Positions 10,301 to 18,749 of a DNA stretch of 64,000 bases are shown one piece after another. The notes below the pieces were generated by a model. The model worked only from the letters and a program-made list of their open reading frames with translations, searched no databases and was not told the DNA's origin. The position numbers were made by a program, and so were the translations under genes. The DNA lies in the NCBI RefSeq assembly GCF_000350225.1, contig NW_005179042.1, forward strand, positions 124,001 to 188,000, read 5' to 3'. The stretch's first letter is position 1, and each line of letters begins with the position of its first letter. The stretch is from Chondrus crispus (lineage: Eukaryota > Rhodophyta > Florideophyceae > Gigartinales > Gigartinaceae).

Positions 10301-11947
10301 CGAGGTGACGACGAAGCCCCCGGTCTTCAAGGACCCAATTCGTTTTGGGAGGAGAACGACGAGTTCGACGCCACCGATATCCAGCGCGCCGAAGACCCCG
10401 AGGCTGGCGCCCTCGACTCCCCGGTCGCCCCACCGCAGGACGACCTTCCGGCCCCTCTTACGATAGAGGAGATAGCCGAGGAGCAACGCGTGGATGACTT
10501 CTGCCAAACCGTTTTGGCACGACAGTCAGAGTCCCGGGACTCCGCGTTCTTCGAGGACCACCAAGGGGTGCTCAAACGGAGACACCCCTTCGACCCTTAT
10601 ATCGTTCAGGTGGTGGTACCTCGGACGCTCCGCGCCAGGCTCCTCCGCCTGTGCCACAACCCGGCCATCGCGGGGCACCCGGGCCAGAACCGTATGTACT
10701 ACGCACTTCGACGCGAGTACTACTGGCCCCACCTGGCTGCAGACGTGGCAGCCACGGTGCGAGGGTGTCGGACCTGCGCGATGAACCGGGTCAAGCTGAG
10801 GAAACATCTCAACCGATTGAGATTGTTCCCAGCTACGAGGCCTCTCGAGAGCCTCGCCATCGACATCTTGGGGCCGCTCCCCAAGACGAAGACAGGAAAA
10901 CGATTCCTGCTCGTGACTACGGACCGTTTTAGCAAGCTGACGCAAGTCGTGGCGCTCCGCACGATAACCGCATACACCGTCGCAGTTGCGTTCTGCGAGT
11001 CGTGGGTGTTCAAATACGGCGTCCCTCGCACGTTGCTTTCGGACAACGGCCCTCAGTTTAATGCCAAGTTCTTCCACAGCACGTGCCGTGTTCTGGGGAT
11101 AACGAATTTGTACACTTCGGCGTACCATCCCCAGACGAACGGGCAAGTCGAGCGATATAACCGAACAATCGCCTCGATGCTGCGGAACTACGTAGGTGAA
11201 CACCAGGACGACTGGGATGTGTACGTGGGGCCGCTTACGTATGCGTACAACTCCCACGTACATCGCACCACACGCACCACGCCGTTTGAGCTCGTGCTCA
11301 GCAGGCCCCCGACGGAGTTCTCGCTCCGACGGACGGAAGGCGACGCGCCCCCTGCCGACAGTGGGAACCCATATGCCGAGTTCCTCAAGACCCTGGACTC
11401 GACTATCCAAAAGGCCTACGGAAGCCTTCGGCGAACGCAAGCTCGCTATAAACGCGACTTCGACAAGCGTATTCGGCGCACCAACTCGCGCCTCAAGGCA
11501 GGTGACTACGTATATCTGAACCCCACCGATGGGGGGAAGACATCAAACAAGCTGGCCTCCCCGGCTGTCGGACCGTACCGAGTTCTCGCGAACGACCAGC
11601 GCACCATCACGATCGATCGTGATGAAGTTACAGAGCGCGTCTCGGCAGACCGCTGCGTCTACGCACCCCCGCCGGTGAACGCGCCAAAGGCTAGCACGAC
11701 TACCCCCGAAGACCTTGCCGACAAGATCAATGAAGGCACACAGTATGCCGTCGAACGGCTACTCAAACATCGCGTCATGGAGGATGGAACTACGGAGTTC
11801 CTCATTAAATGGGCAGACTACGATACTCCCACATGGACAGCGCGTACCCACATCCCCGAGGAGTTGGTGTCTCGTTACGCACAAAGACTCCGGGCGCGTA
11901 CAGGGAGAGACCTCACCTCAGAAGTGAACGCGGACGTTCACTCTTGA
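7364..11947 (+). CDS. pol: Gypsy-1 Pol: protease, RT, RNase H, integrase, chromodomain
   Basis: This is an intact 1527-aa polyprotein beginning at ATG 7364. Protease is near residue 140 (AVDTCSGYNLV; the usual DTG reads DTC). RT spans about 480-680, with FCVDYRRLN and the catalytic YLDD near 638. RNase H starts near 788 (LLDTDAS). The integrase zinc finger is about 1095-1140 (H...H...CRTC). The integrase core carries LAIDILGP, LSDNGPQF and YHPQTNGQVERYN, supplying D, D and E. The C-terminus (about 1457-1510) is a chromodomain (YAVERLLKHRV, FLIKWADYDTPTWT), which in chromoviruses guides insertion to particular chromatin. No stop or frameshift is present, so the protein could function. The Cys in the protease motif is unusual and its effect is unknown. 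Confidence 0.95.
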   Translation: MSTLQEKPNTETHVDPMLEEGTTGTSVVPVKRNERDAVNADRHESVDLLTPVSPRSPTKCPPRTDANTWTGVSETRTSPGSSRRKRKRGQCRSRRPWRNDLTDKVAPKVVDGLVCLMTSKIYNVLGSVATEGNAFKPHTIAVDTCSGYNLVRKADLPPDWARYVIRGAPLPRLAGANSNPLRLTAVVRLAVRLRNTTFRIPFVVAEQLAVPVLLGTAFIDAHVRSIDIDGQKLELRHGGSVAIVNGKGEPTPPTRRHGRQTSRPEVREEAPQAIRIARWATIPAMSQARVRVTTAGRGLVFLEPKPSLQHRHGVRLTNGVAEVLPNQTFEVIVANFSRRERRLPKHTVVGYAKRNPLAILTPERRVAEGVALALHLTDFTDQVGEVGAGRSSSDEKAAAGSEGVDPDERTPIPQPTAGGTVPPQQKDPKNPSMDWEKEIDLSYIDDDKLRGHVLEMLRKHSSLWSGALGTIQATEHRIPLEPGTKPIRSMPYRKGPAMREMVAKEVNKMLNAGVIEPASTEWASPVVLVPKKDGSLRFCVDYRRLNAKTAADSYPLPRMDDCIDSLGDAAVFTTLDCNSGYWQIPVAPEDRDKTTFTTHMGTYRHLRMPFGLKGAPATFQRALDIILSGVRWQICLVYLDDVIVFSRTDAEHARHLDTVLSLLRSAGISLKLKKCSFFRPKVHYLGHVISPGKLSVSDTASDAFRTFTFPRTLTQVSSFLGACNVYRRFVKGFSKIARPLTDITRKDSDHDFDNPTEVQLQAFESLKAAMISPPILALPRYGRPYLLDTDASAYQLGCTLLQEHDEPNDWRPVGYWSYSLSDSERNYSATERECFAVVWAVRTLRPYIEGTKFTVRTDHDALRWLMSLTESSGRLTRWRLRLAEYDFTIQYRPGRVHQVPDALSRLVSPKVADDPRPTVEVDDDIPTFDGGTTVRDVSNELADHACTASCDHQAVHVFVTTRNQAEARTRSRVRTRDEPRGDDEAPGLQGPNSFWEENDEFDATDIQRAEDPEAGALDSPVAPPQDDLPAPLTIEEIAEEQRVDDFCQTVLARQSESRDSAFFEDHQGVLKRRHPFDPYIVQVVVPRTLRARLLRLCHNPAIAGHPGQNRMYYALRREYYWPHLAADVAATVRGCRTCAMNRVKLRKHLNRLRLFPATRPLESLAIDILGPLPKTKTGKRFLLVTTDRFSKLTQVVALRTITAYTVAVAFCESWVFKYGVPRTLLSDNGPQFNAKFFHSTCRVLGITNLYTSAYHPQTNGQVERYNRTIASMLRNYVGEHQDDWDVYVGPLTYAYNSHVHRTTRTTPFELVLSRPPTEFSLRRTEGDAPPADSGNPYAEFLKTLDSTIQKAYGSLRRTQARYKRDFDKRIRRTNSRLKAGDYVYLNPTDGGKTSNKLASPAVGPYRVLANDQRTITIDRDEVTERVSADRCVYAPPPVNAPKASTTTPEDLADKINEGTQYAVERLLKHRVMEDGTTEFLIKWADYDTPTWTARTHIPEELVSRYAQRLRARTGRDLTSEVNADVHS

Positions 11948-11960
11948 GGAGGGGGCCCTC
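11933..11960 (+). repeat. PPT-like sequence at the pol stop, copy 1
   Basis: GACGTTCACTCTTGAGG followed by a G-run and CC overlaps the pol stop codon (TGA 11945-11947). It is nearly the same as the sequence around the true polypurine tract at 16409-16436. The two copies bracket the antisense-ORF cargo. Confidence 0.75.
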
Positions 11961-13751
11961 AACCGCATCGTTGCGGGTTAAATTCCACCTCGAATTAAAT
12001 GCACCCCGCGTACATGGGGCAAAAGAGGACGCGCGAAGGGACAGCTGTCCCCAGAGGGCAGCAACGGAATAATTCGCGAGACGTCAAGCCGTATTGGCAA
12101 GCGAATCCGCCGCGGGCGACGCGCTACCGTCAACAAAGGTCATAAGCAAAGACAGGACGTACTGTCTTACAAATAATTCGAAGAAGAAAAGGGAAGGAAC
12201 CGAACCTCCCCAAAAAAGCGCGAAAGGACTGTGATAGTACGAGCAATCACCGCGCCCCTCGTACAAATAATAAGGAAGCCGGGACGTATCAGTGAGACGG
12301 AACGCGGAAAACGACGCAACAAGACCCGGCTGTACGTACAGACCGAAAGGAGGCGCCCGCCGAGCCAAGATGTGGCACGGGAAGTGGGGAGCCGTCTGGC
12401 AAAATGGGGTCGGAGCAAGATGCAAGGAGACGAGGAAGATGAGAGCACATCTGGTACTAGCCAGATCGCGCCGCCCCTTTCTGCAACAGGCCGTCGCGCG
12501 AGCATTATGGCAGCCCTATGATGTCCCCCGTGACCGCTCAGCGAAGACGGGAGGGGTCGGAATGGAATCCCATCTCGATGTGAGCGCCGACGAGATCGTA
12601 CCAGATCGGCGAGTCTCCAAGCCATGGAGAGGTGGTGTCCGAGCGAGGTCCGCCACTACGGCCTCTTGAGGCCGTACAGTACAGGCAAGAGAGCTCCTGT
12701 ACTCGGACGTTCGGGCACAAGCCGCCGGCGACTCGTACCTCCGGTACAACAAGCCCTGACAACCGCCACTGTCAATTCCGAAAAAAGAAAAAGAAAAAAA
12801 ATCGGAAAAAATGAAGGGGATTTTCGAATTTCAAGAGAAAAAGGAGCTCACGTGCGCACGGTACGCGCACACGCGAGCAGAACGCGCCGCAAGGCACTGG
12901 CGCACGCGCGCTGTCCCTCGCTGACCGACGCTCATGTCCGTACAGGAGCAGAAATGCGGGCTGCTCGAACGAGCCATACGAGGTCAATCGGCAAGACCGC
13001 ACGAACGCATGAGCCCCGCCCCCTCCGCCTGGGATCGCCAAGTCAGGGCTCCAAGCCACGACACACAAGAGCGCCCGAATACGATGTACGACACCCCCTC
13101 CGAGGAGGCGTCGCGCGCGGATCACGCGTAGTCCGAACCCTCTCGGAAGGAGACAGCGGGGGACAAGCGTCGTTCCGAGAAGAAGGAGCGGAGACCGCGC
13201 GCACGGGGAAGAGTCTCAGGCGACGCCGACCGACGCCCTGACACGAGAAGGAGGATACGTACCCCTCTTTCTCCCCGACGCAGACCAACCACGTAAGCCG
13301 GCTCGAGCCGGCGGGACGGATCGCAAAGCAAGGAAAGGAGCACCCTCTCCCACTAGAGAGCCCCCTATCAGTCCCCCGGGCTATGGCGCTTGCCGCCACC
13401 TGTCGCCGCGCGCGTGCGTGCGTCAATGGATACGCGGGGGAAGGCGGCGACGTGACAGCGAGGGGATACGATCACACCCCCTCGTCGTGTGGAGGGGGAC
13501 GACGGACCATCGGGGAGGTAGGTAAAATACCAAAGGGAGGATAGGACCCGTGCTGTGGGGTTATGACGAAGGACGCGGTACGAGCGGCGGAGAGGGCGGT
13601 CGGCAGACGTCTACCGACCCTTCCCGGCTCCCTGACACACGCCAACGATGGGCGGTCTGGTATACTCGGGGCAGAGAGGCAAGGAGCCCTAGTGGCTTTA
13701 CGGATGACGGACGGGAAGAGAAAGGATGACGTGGATAAGTGGCTCACTGGC
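11961..13751. other. Gypsy-1 internal region without a recognisable gene
   Basis: About 1.8 kb of GC-rich sequence lies between pol and the antisense ORFs. Open frames occur on both strands but show no recognisable domain and overlap one another. An A-rich run lies at 12779-12812. I see no promoter or repeat that I can support. Confidence 0.5.
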
Positions 13752-15161
13752 TCAACGGCCCGAGCGGTTGGGGGGCACCGACGGGGTAGGACCGTAGCTG
13801 CCTGGAGGACAATAACTAGGGTGCGAAGGCACCCTCGTGTCCATGTCCTCAAGGGGGGGCATGGCTACCGCCCCGTACTGCGACCAGGAAGGCCCCGGAC
13901 CGACCGGGGGCGCACGCGCGTTGGCCATGGGAGAATCGTACCCCACCCCTTCGTAGGGGTCCGGCAACGCCGGACGCGGCATAGAGGCCGAGGGAGTGCG
14001 TGACGGAGCGACAAATGAGGACGGAACCTGACGTATGGACCGGAGGGTGTCGCGTTCGCGGCGGTAGCGATCGCGCTCCGCAGTGACACGCTCCAGGGAG
14101 TCAGATTGACGCCTCGAGGACTCCCTGAGGGCCTCCAGTTCGCCCCGCACTCGGTCTAATTGCGACGCGTACGTCGAGCGCTCCGCCCCGAGGTGGCGTG
14201 CTTCCTCACTACGGGCTAAGTACCAGCTGGCAAGGGTGCTCAGCAGGGTACCGACATGCCACGCTCGATCGATCGAGCTCCCCAGGGCCCGTCCCAAGTC
14301 GGGAATAATCTTGATCTCGTCCCGGGGCAGCGCCAAGAACCGCGCGGCATTCCGACCCGGCGAGTCGCCCACGGAGGTGGCCAGAGGCGGAAGGGGTGGC
14401 ACGGGCGAGACGGCAGCTGTACAGTAACTCGCATCCGAGGCGAGCGGGGCGCGAACCGGGTCCGTACCCGCGAACATAGGAGACGCGGATTCCCCGTCCA
14501 AATCGCGGTACCGCTTGCGGTAACCCAACCGTGACGCAGACCCCACGCCTCCGCCCCTACCCGAGGGACCCGAAGCGGACGGTACAGGACGAGCCACGAA
14601 GGAGTCGTTCCGGTAATCATACACGAGAAAGGCGCTGCGTACGCCCGTAGCGAAGTCGGGCCACGAACGACGATTACGCACGCTCACGGCACAAGCTCGG
14701 TGCATCAGATCTAGAACGGCACAGTGCGTCCACGCCACGTGCGGGGAAGACCGCTCCAAAGGGTGCAGCGGCACATCAGGGAGCGACGGCGCGACCCTGC
14801 CGAGGAATGCCAACACCCCGATGGGTTGCACAAACGCGCGGCCGTGCAACGAAACCTCGCTCATAAAGGCGTTCTTCAAGGACCACGCCCACTCTCGTTC
14901 CACGTTATAGATCAGGTCATCGTACGCCGGGTGACGTGGGTCCCCACACGCAAACCCGAAATGTTTGAGGGCAAAAGGGAGTAAGGGGTGAACACCGAGA
15001 GAAGGGAGAGCCTCCCGTACGACCGCCGGAAGGGCCGGGAAGTCGCTTTTTGAGAGGCCTCGTTCGAACGAGGCAGAAGCAAACACGCGGCCGTCCGACT
15101 CGTCCGCGTGACGATAGGCTGCCCAATCGTGCGGGGAGATCGCAATAGAATGAAGTCTCAT
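13752..15161 (-). CDS. Gypsy-1 antisense ORF 2, unknown function
   Basis: The 469-codon frame starts with ATG at 15161 (MRLHSIAISPHDWAAYRH) on the strand opposite gag-pol. The N-terminal 180 aa look like a folded domain rich in W, F, H and L. Residues about 280-350 form a likely coiled coil (SQLDRVRGELEALRESS and following heptads). The tail is proline/serine-rich and ends PNRSGR. I recognise no family. It begins 49 nt after antisense ORF 1 ends, so the two could be one transcript started in or near the 3' LTR. Antisense ORFs between pol and the 3' LTR are known in some plant Ty3/gypsy elements, but I cannot claim homology. Length and lack of stops support it being real. Confidence 0.6.
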   Translation of the reverse strand: MRLHSIAISPHDWAAYRHADESDGRVFASASFERGLSKSDFPALPAVVREALPSLGVHPLLPFALKHFGFACGDPRHPAYDDLIYNVEREWAWSLKNAFMSEVSLHGRAFVQPIGVLAFLGRVAPSLPDVPLHPLERSSPHVAWTHCAVLDLMHRACAVSVRNRRSWPDFATGVRSAFLVYDYRNDSFVARPVPSASGPSGRGGGVGSASRLGYRKRYRDLDGESASPMFAGTDPVRAPLASDASYCTAAVSPVPPLPPLATSVGDSPGRNAARFLALPRDEIKIIPDLGRALGSSIDRAWHVGTLLSTLASWYLARSEEARHLGAERSTYASQLDRVRGELEALRESSRRQSDSLERVTAERDRYRRERDTLRSIRQVPSSFVAPSRTPSASMPRPALPDPYEGVGYDSPMANARAPPVGPGPSWSQYGAVAMPPLEDMDTRVPSHPSYCPPGSYGPTPSVPPNRSGR

Positions 15162-15209
15162 CAGTGTGCAAGCGGATTTTTGAAGAGCGGCACGAGCCCT
15201 GGAGTATGC

Positions 15210-16379
15210 CTAGGGCCTCGGGCTGACATACAGCCCGACGATTTCCGAAAGGACGAAACGGCGAGGGCCCCGTGGGTCCCGATTGAACAAGTAGCAGGCC
15301 ATCCGGTCAACGTAGTCTACTTCCTCGTGGCTGAACGCAAAGGTCCGATCGCTCGGGATCTCGTCCGGGAGCTGATAGGGCGCTCCGCCGCCCTCCGCAT
15401 GCAGGCGCCCTAGCGCGAGAGACGCCTCCTCGGAAAGACCGCCTTCGTACAGCATCCGGATGCGTAGCATGTCGGGCCGAAGGCAATCCTTCGTAAGAAG
15501 CTCCCCCACCGTCACGCCCGAGCGAGCATGACGACGCCACGGATACCTCAGCCGACTGAGCAGCAGGGGCGCGGACCGCTCGAGCGGCACGCCCAGCCAC
15601 TGCGTGGACGTGTTAGCAGCCTCCTGCTCCACTCCCCCGCTATCCCGAGTCGACTCGAGAGGAACCCCAGGACGTCGGCAGCTGCCACAGGCGCCGTAGG
15701 ATCCCTCGACTGGCTGATAGGGGGCGCTGTCGCCGCCCGCTGCGGATAACGCCTCGCGCGGGATGCCCCCGGGGGCGCCGGATACAAGAGGGATTGGCCC
15801 CTCTTCCTTGCCAGCTGCAGCCGGGTCTGCCTCCGTGACCGCGGCGCGAACCTCATTCACTACCGCCGGCCCTGCACGCAACTCTACTGAAAGAGTGGAT
15901 TCTCGGGACCCACGGGCACGCTGGAACGGACTCGCCCGTGGGACAGCGACGACAGGGGCGCGACGACGCGCCTCGCCCCCGTCCGCTGCGACAGCGGACA
16001 CCGACCCGCCCCCGCTCAGCGGGGGAGCCAAGGAGCTCGACGACGGGCCCTCCGACGAGGGTAGGAGGGGGGAAGGGGTCACGAGGGGCGACGGTGTACC
16101 CGTCATCACGCCGAGACGGTAGGGGCCCTCCGACAGAGCGCGTACAAGAAGCGCACGCGAGACCTCACCGGCGCGAGGGGGAAGGATGACACGCACGACG
16201 AAAGGCGTACGACCGCCGAGACGAGCTCTCGTAGGCAGTACGACGGGATGAAGAGGGGAGTAAGAAAACGCACGTGTGAGCGCGCGGGGGTGTAGGGGGA
16301 ATAACGACAGAAGGACACGCGGGAGGGAAAGAGGCCTCGGAGCAAGGGAGTGGCTTGTATCAATCTCAATCACCGACAT
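15210..16379 (-). CDS. Gypsy-1 antisense ORF 1, unknown function
   Basis: ATG 16379 (MSVIEIDTSHSL) gives about 389 aa; the frame also extends 21 codons into the 3' LTR, and I prefer the internal ATG. The first 100 aa are Leu/Arg/Pro-rich. The middle (about 110-290) is Gly/Ser/Pro/Ala-rich and probably disordered. The C-terminal 110 aa (GVTVGELLTKDCLRPDM to LSEIVGLYVSPRP) look folded, with helices and aromatic residues. No known motif is seen. The ORF lies entirely inside the element, oriented away from the 3' LTR, which could supply a reverse promoter. With antisense ORF 2 it makes an apparent two-gene antisense unit. Confidence 0.55.
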   Translation of the reverse strand: MSVIEIDTSHSLAPRPLSLPRVLLSLFPLHPRALTRAFSYSPLHPVVLPTRARLGGRTPFVVRVILPPRAGEVSRALLVRALSEGPYRLGVMTGTPSPLVTPSPLLPSSEGPSSSSLAPPLSGGGSVSAVAADGGEARRRAPVVAVPRASPFQRARGSRESTLSVELRAGPAVVNEVRAAVTEADPAAAGKEEGPIPLVSGAPGGIPREALSAAGGDSAPYQPVEGSYGACGSCRRPGVPLESTRDSGGVEQEAANTSTQWLGVPLERSAPLLLSRLRYPWRRHARSGVTVGELLTKDCLRPDMLRIRMLYEGGLSEEASLALGRLHAEGGGAPYQLPDEIPSDRTFAFSHEEVDYVDRMACYLFNRDPRGPRRFVLSEIVGLYVSPRP

Positions 16380-16408
16380 GTTTCGCACCACAAGCACTCG
16401 TGACCGCC

Positions 16409-16434
16409 GACGTTCACCCTTGAGGGGGGGGCCA
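16409..16434 (+). other. Gypsy-1 polypurine tract
   Basis: TTGAGGGGGGGG followed by CCAA lies immediately before the 3' LTR and is the expected plus-strand primer for this element. Its wider context repeats the sequence at the pol stop. Confidence 0.8.
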
Positions 16435-17136
16435 AGTAGCATAACCCCCCCCCCTGGGGGTTTAAATTAGATTAGATCAAGAACTAGATCAGCTACTGTA
16501 GAGCGTCGAGCTCTACAGTACCACCGCGCGTGTCCACGTGTACACCACGGGGACCAGGGACATGCGCATACACGTGCACACGTGTACAGCGCGCGAACGA
16601 AGCGCGCACGCACCACGGGTGATACGTGTACTGTCAGCCTCGACATAGCTGACAGTATTACAGTGCAGGCCGACCTGCACTACAGTAGCCCACTACAGTA
16701 CCTCGGTACTGTAGTGTTATGATAGAGTGTTTTGTATATTAAATATGGAGCGGACCGACGGCGGCGGAAGGGGACAAGCACGGGCTGGTCCTCAACCGAC
16801 CGCCAAGGTCAGTGCACCCAGCTTATTCTAAACGTCGCCTTCGCTCTTCGCGCGCGTTTAGTCGGAGCCGAGCCGGACTGGACGCGCAGCACGCGAGCGA
16901 GCACGGAACCGCCTCCGCCCGTCAGCACTGGTACGTCACCCAGTGCTGCTCCGGGGCGTCGAGGCGTCGATCCGCTCGTGCGTGCGCGCGTCCCTGCTCG
17001 CTCCCGCTCTACCACCGCTACCAGGGCCCGAGCCCGGTTCCGTAGCTGGTTGGCCCGCTTCACCCCTTCTCCGATCCGGGGTCTACAGGTCGAACTGCGC
17101 ATACACCTCCAGTCGTCTGGGGGTGTTTATGCTACA
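16435..17136 (+). repeat. Gypsy-1 3' LTR
   Basis: It is nearly identical to 3876-4576, including the hairpin array and the TATA-like box (16735). The first base reads A instead of T (AG...CA). It ends GCTACA at 17136 and abuts a Copia-1 LTR fragment. Confidence 0.95.
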
Positions 17137-17581
17137 TTTTAATTACATCATTTCGGGGGTTTCAAGTTGTTCACCATGGTTGTAATGGGTAATTACGTGT
17201 GGCCTTGGCGCTGGACACTTGTGTGCGGTGTACACATGTACACATCGCCAGGTTGCTGCGTGTACGTACACTTGTACACGTCGCCTACATACGGTCCGGC
17301 GCGTGTCCGAGCACAGTACATGTGAATTAAAAGTACAACAAGTATTTCTCGCAAGAGACATGTACTTACGTGAGTATTCAGTGTACGCGTCACGCTTTAT
17401 GCGACCCTTGCATCAGCATGCGCCGTTGTACTACACTCTCGTCAGCATGCGACGTTGTACTGTGCTCTCGTTATGGTGCGCCGTTGGATGCAAGTTGATG
17501 ACAGTACTCGTGTGATTCACATCGGATATCACGTGAGATGTGTAGAAAGTCTGGATGCACATTGTTGCTATCCGTGATAGT
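17137..17581 (+). repeat. Copia-1 LTR fragment (interior part)
   Basis: It matches 20609-21048 of the Copia-1A 5' LTR almost base for base (starting TTTTAATTACATCATTTC and ending at CCGTGATAG). Its left edge is the Gypsy-1 LTR end and its right edge is the end of a TRIM-like LTR. It contains dense TGTACAC/ACGTACAC palindromes. Small ORFs repeated in every copy are not genes. Confidence 0.88.
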
Positions 17582-17861
17582 TGTTGATGTTCAAATCGAG
17601 GTCTGAAAACTTTGCCGCAAAAATTCGTTAACCACTAGGCCACAGGCGCTGGCTTCTTGGTGTCCCCTTGGGCGCGCTTACTATTTCGCCACTCCCCCTC
17701 GACCAAGGGACGCCAAACACACGGCGCGGGTCACTGCACAACACACAGGCAGGTACGTTCCCAAGTGTGACACGAACAAATAAACAAACATTGCGCCGCC
17801 CAAGTGCCCCCGGTGAGAATCGAACTCACGAATGGTAGCGTCAATCTGGGCCCATAACCTA
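17582..17861 (-). mobile_element. TRIM-like miniature LTR element, copy 1 (internal region plus 3' LTR)
   Basis: Read on the - strand, it starts with the half-tRNA-iMet primer site GGTTATGGGCCCAG (17846-17859). A noncoding internal stretch of about 140 bp follows, then a purine tract (GTCGAGGGGGAG, about 17692-17703) and a short LTR (17582-17691) ending TCAACA. It has no ORF. The LTR carries GTGGCCTAGTGGTTAACG, like a tRNA A box. The internal part carries GTGAGTTCGATTCTCAC, a perfect tRNA T-arm. The 5' LTR is absent; a Copia-2-type LTR lies at its place. Confidence 0.7.
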
Positions 17862-18738
17862 TAGAAAGGTCAGCAGGGCAGAGGGAAGAAGGATGGTTGA
17901 AGGTTGCTTGTGGTTGACGGGAAAAGAAGTTGATACCATTTTACTCTTGGTCGCCAACTATTGGCGCTACTTATACTCTTCGAACTACATACAATTCGAG
18001 CCATTAGGCCTGGTCACATGACTCTCCTTCTTGCACTCGTTGATAGTCAAGTGACTCTCCTACTTCCACTCTCGGTTGATAATCAAATGACTCTCCTTCT
18101 TGCACTCTCGGTTGATAATCGAGTGACTCTCCTACTTCCACTCTCGGTTGATAATCAAATGACTCTCCTTCTTGCACTCCCGGTTGATAATCAAGTGACT
18201 CTCCTACTTCCACTCTCGGTTGATAATCAAATGACTCTCCTTCTTGCACTCTCGGTTGATAATCAAGTGACTCTCCTACTTCCACTCTCGGTTGATAATC
18301 AAATGACTTTCCTACTTGCACTCTCTCTTGCTAATAATTTGGGACCGTTTGAGAGTCAATAATATCTGAATGTACTGTACTGTAGATTACAGATTTTACA
18401 GTACGATTAATAACCACTGTGGCACATACGTCATACGTGTCACACACGTCTTGGACAAATGTCATACGTGTCACACACGTGTCAAATCGAGAAAAATGAA
18501 ACATGTTCAGAATGTACTGTAGAGTGCCACGAGGTACATAACTTACACGTATCAACACCAAAATTGAAACATGCTCGGAAATGATAGGAAAGTGCAACCG
18601 TGTACAAGTATGACACGTGTGCACGTTGAAGACCAAACATCCTGAGAATGCTCTTGCAAGCATTTTAGGTTTCGTCGACGTTCACGTGTAATATCTGTCC
18701 AGGCTTGTAGCTTAGCATGTGGTCGAAGATTTCCAACA
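17862..18738 (-). repeat. 3' LTR of the - strand Copia-2-type element
   Basis: On the - strand it starts TGTTGGAAATC directly after the purine tract GATCGAGGGGGAG (18739-18751) and ends at the primer-site sequence near 17860. Its first 25 bp resemble the start of the Copia-1 LTR (both contain GACCACATGCT). It contains a 36-bp minisatellite. Confidence 0.65.
18013..18340. repeat. 36-bp minisatellite, about nine units in an alternating pattern
   Basis: Units of the form TTGATAATCAAATGACTCTCC plus CTTCTTGCACTCTCGG repeat every 36 bp. Two unit types alternate (CTTCTTGCACTC and CTACTTCCACTC), giving a 72-bp higher-order period. Both strands stay open through the array only because 36 is divisible by three. 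Confidence 0.9.
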
Positions 18739-18749
18739 CTCCCCCTCGA

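Larger units (their letters stand above)
3876..17136 (+). mobile_element. Gypsy-1: 13.3-kb Ty3/gypsy chromovirus with extra 3' antisense cargo
   Basis: The element has LTR (701 bp), primer-binding site, gag, pol, about 4.4 kb of additional DNA with two antisense ORFs, a polypurine tract and an LTR (702 bp). The two LTRs differ at only a few positions, so the copy is fairly young. The gene order PR-RT-RNaseH-IN plus a C-terminal chromodomain defines a chromovirus. The flanking sequences do not match: TCGAC lies on the left within Gypsy-2 debris, and TTTTA on the right within a Copia-1 LTR. A simple insertion with its target duplication is therefore not preserved. The solo LTR at 43506 confirms the LTR ends (TG...CA) and a 5-bp target duplication for this family. 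Confidence 0.93.

Noticed and set aside
12624..13241. 205-codon + frame and overlapping - frames after Gypsy-1 pol
   Set aside because: GC-rich sequence keeps many frames open. There is no domain and no start context distinguishing one of them.
17593..17862. A genuine tRNA gene at the T-arm-like GTGAGTTCGATTCTCAC
   Set aside because: The T-arm is perfect, but the A-box half lies on the other side of the element in this copy and no anticodon arm can be formed. It is better described as a tRNA-like part of a TRIM-type element.
17593..17862. A permuted tRNA gene (3' half before 5' half), as known in Cyanidioschyzon
   Set aside because: The order of the halves fits, but the spacer contains a purine tract and an LTR start, and no mature anticodon stem-loop can be assembled.
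18004..18321. 105-aa repetitive protein (GESFDYQPRVEV units) on - and its + strand mirror
   Set aside because: The 36-bp minisatellite has a period divisible by three, so every frame without a stop in one unit is open throughout. It lies in an LTR.
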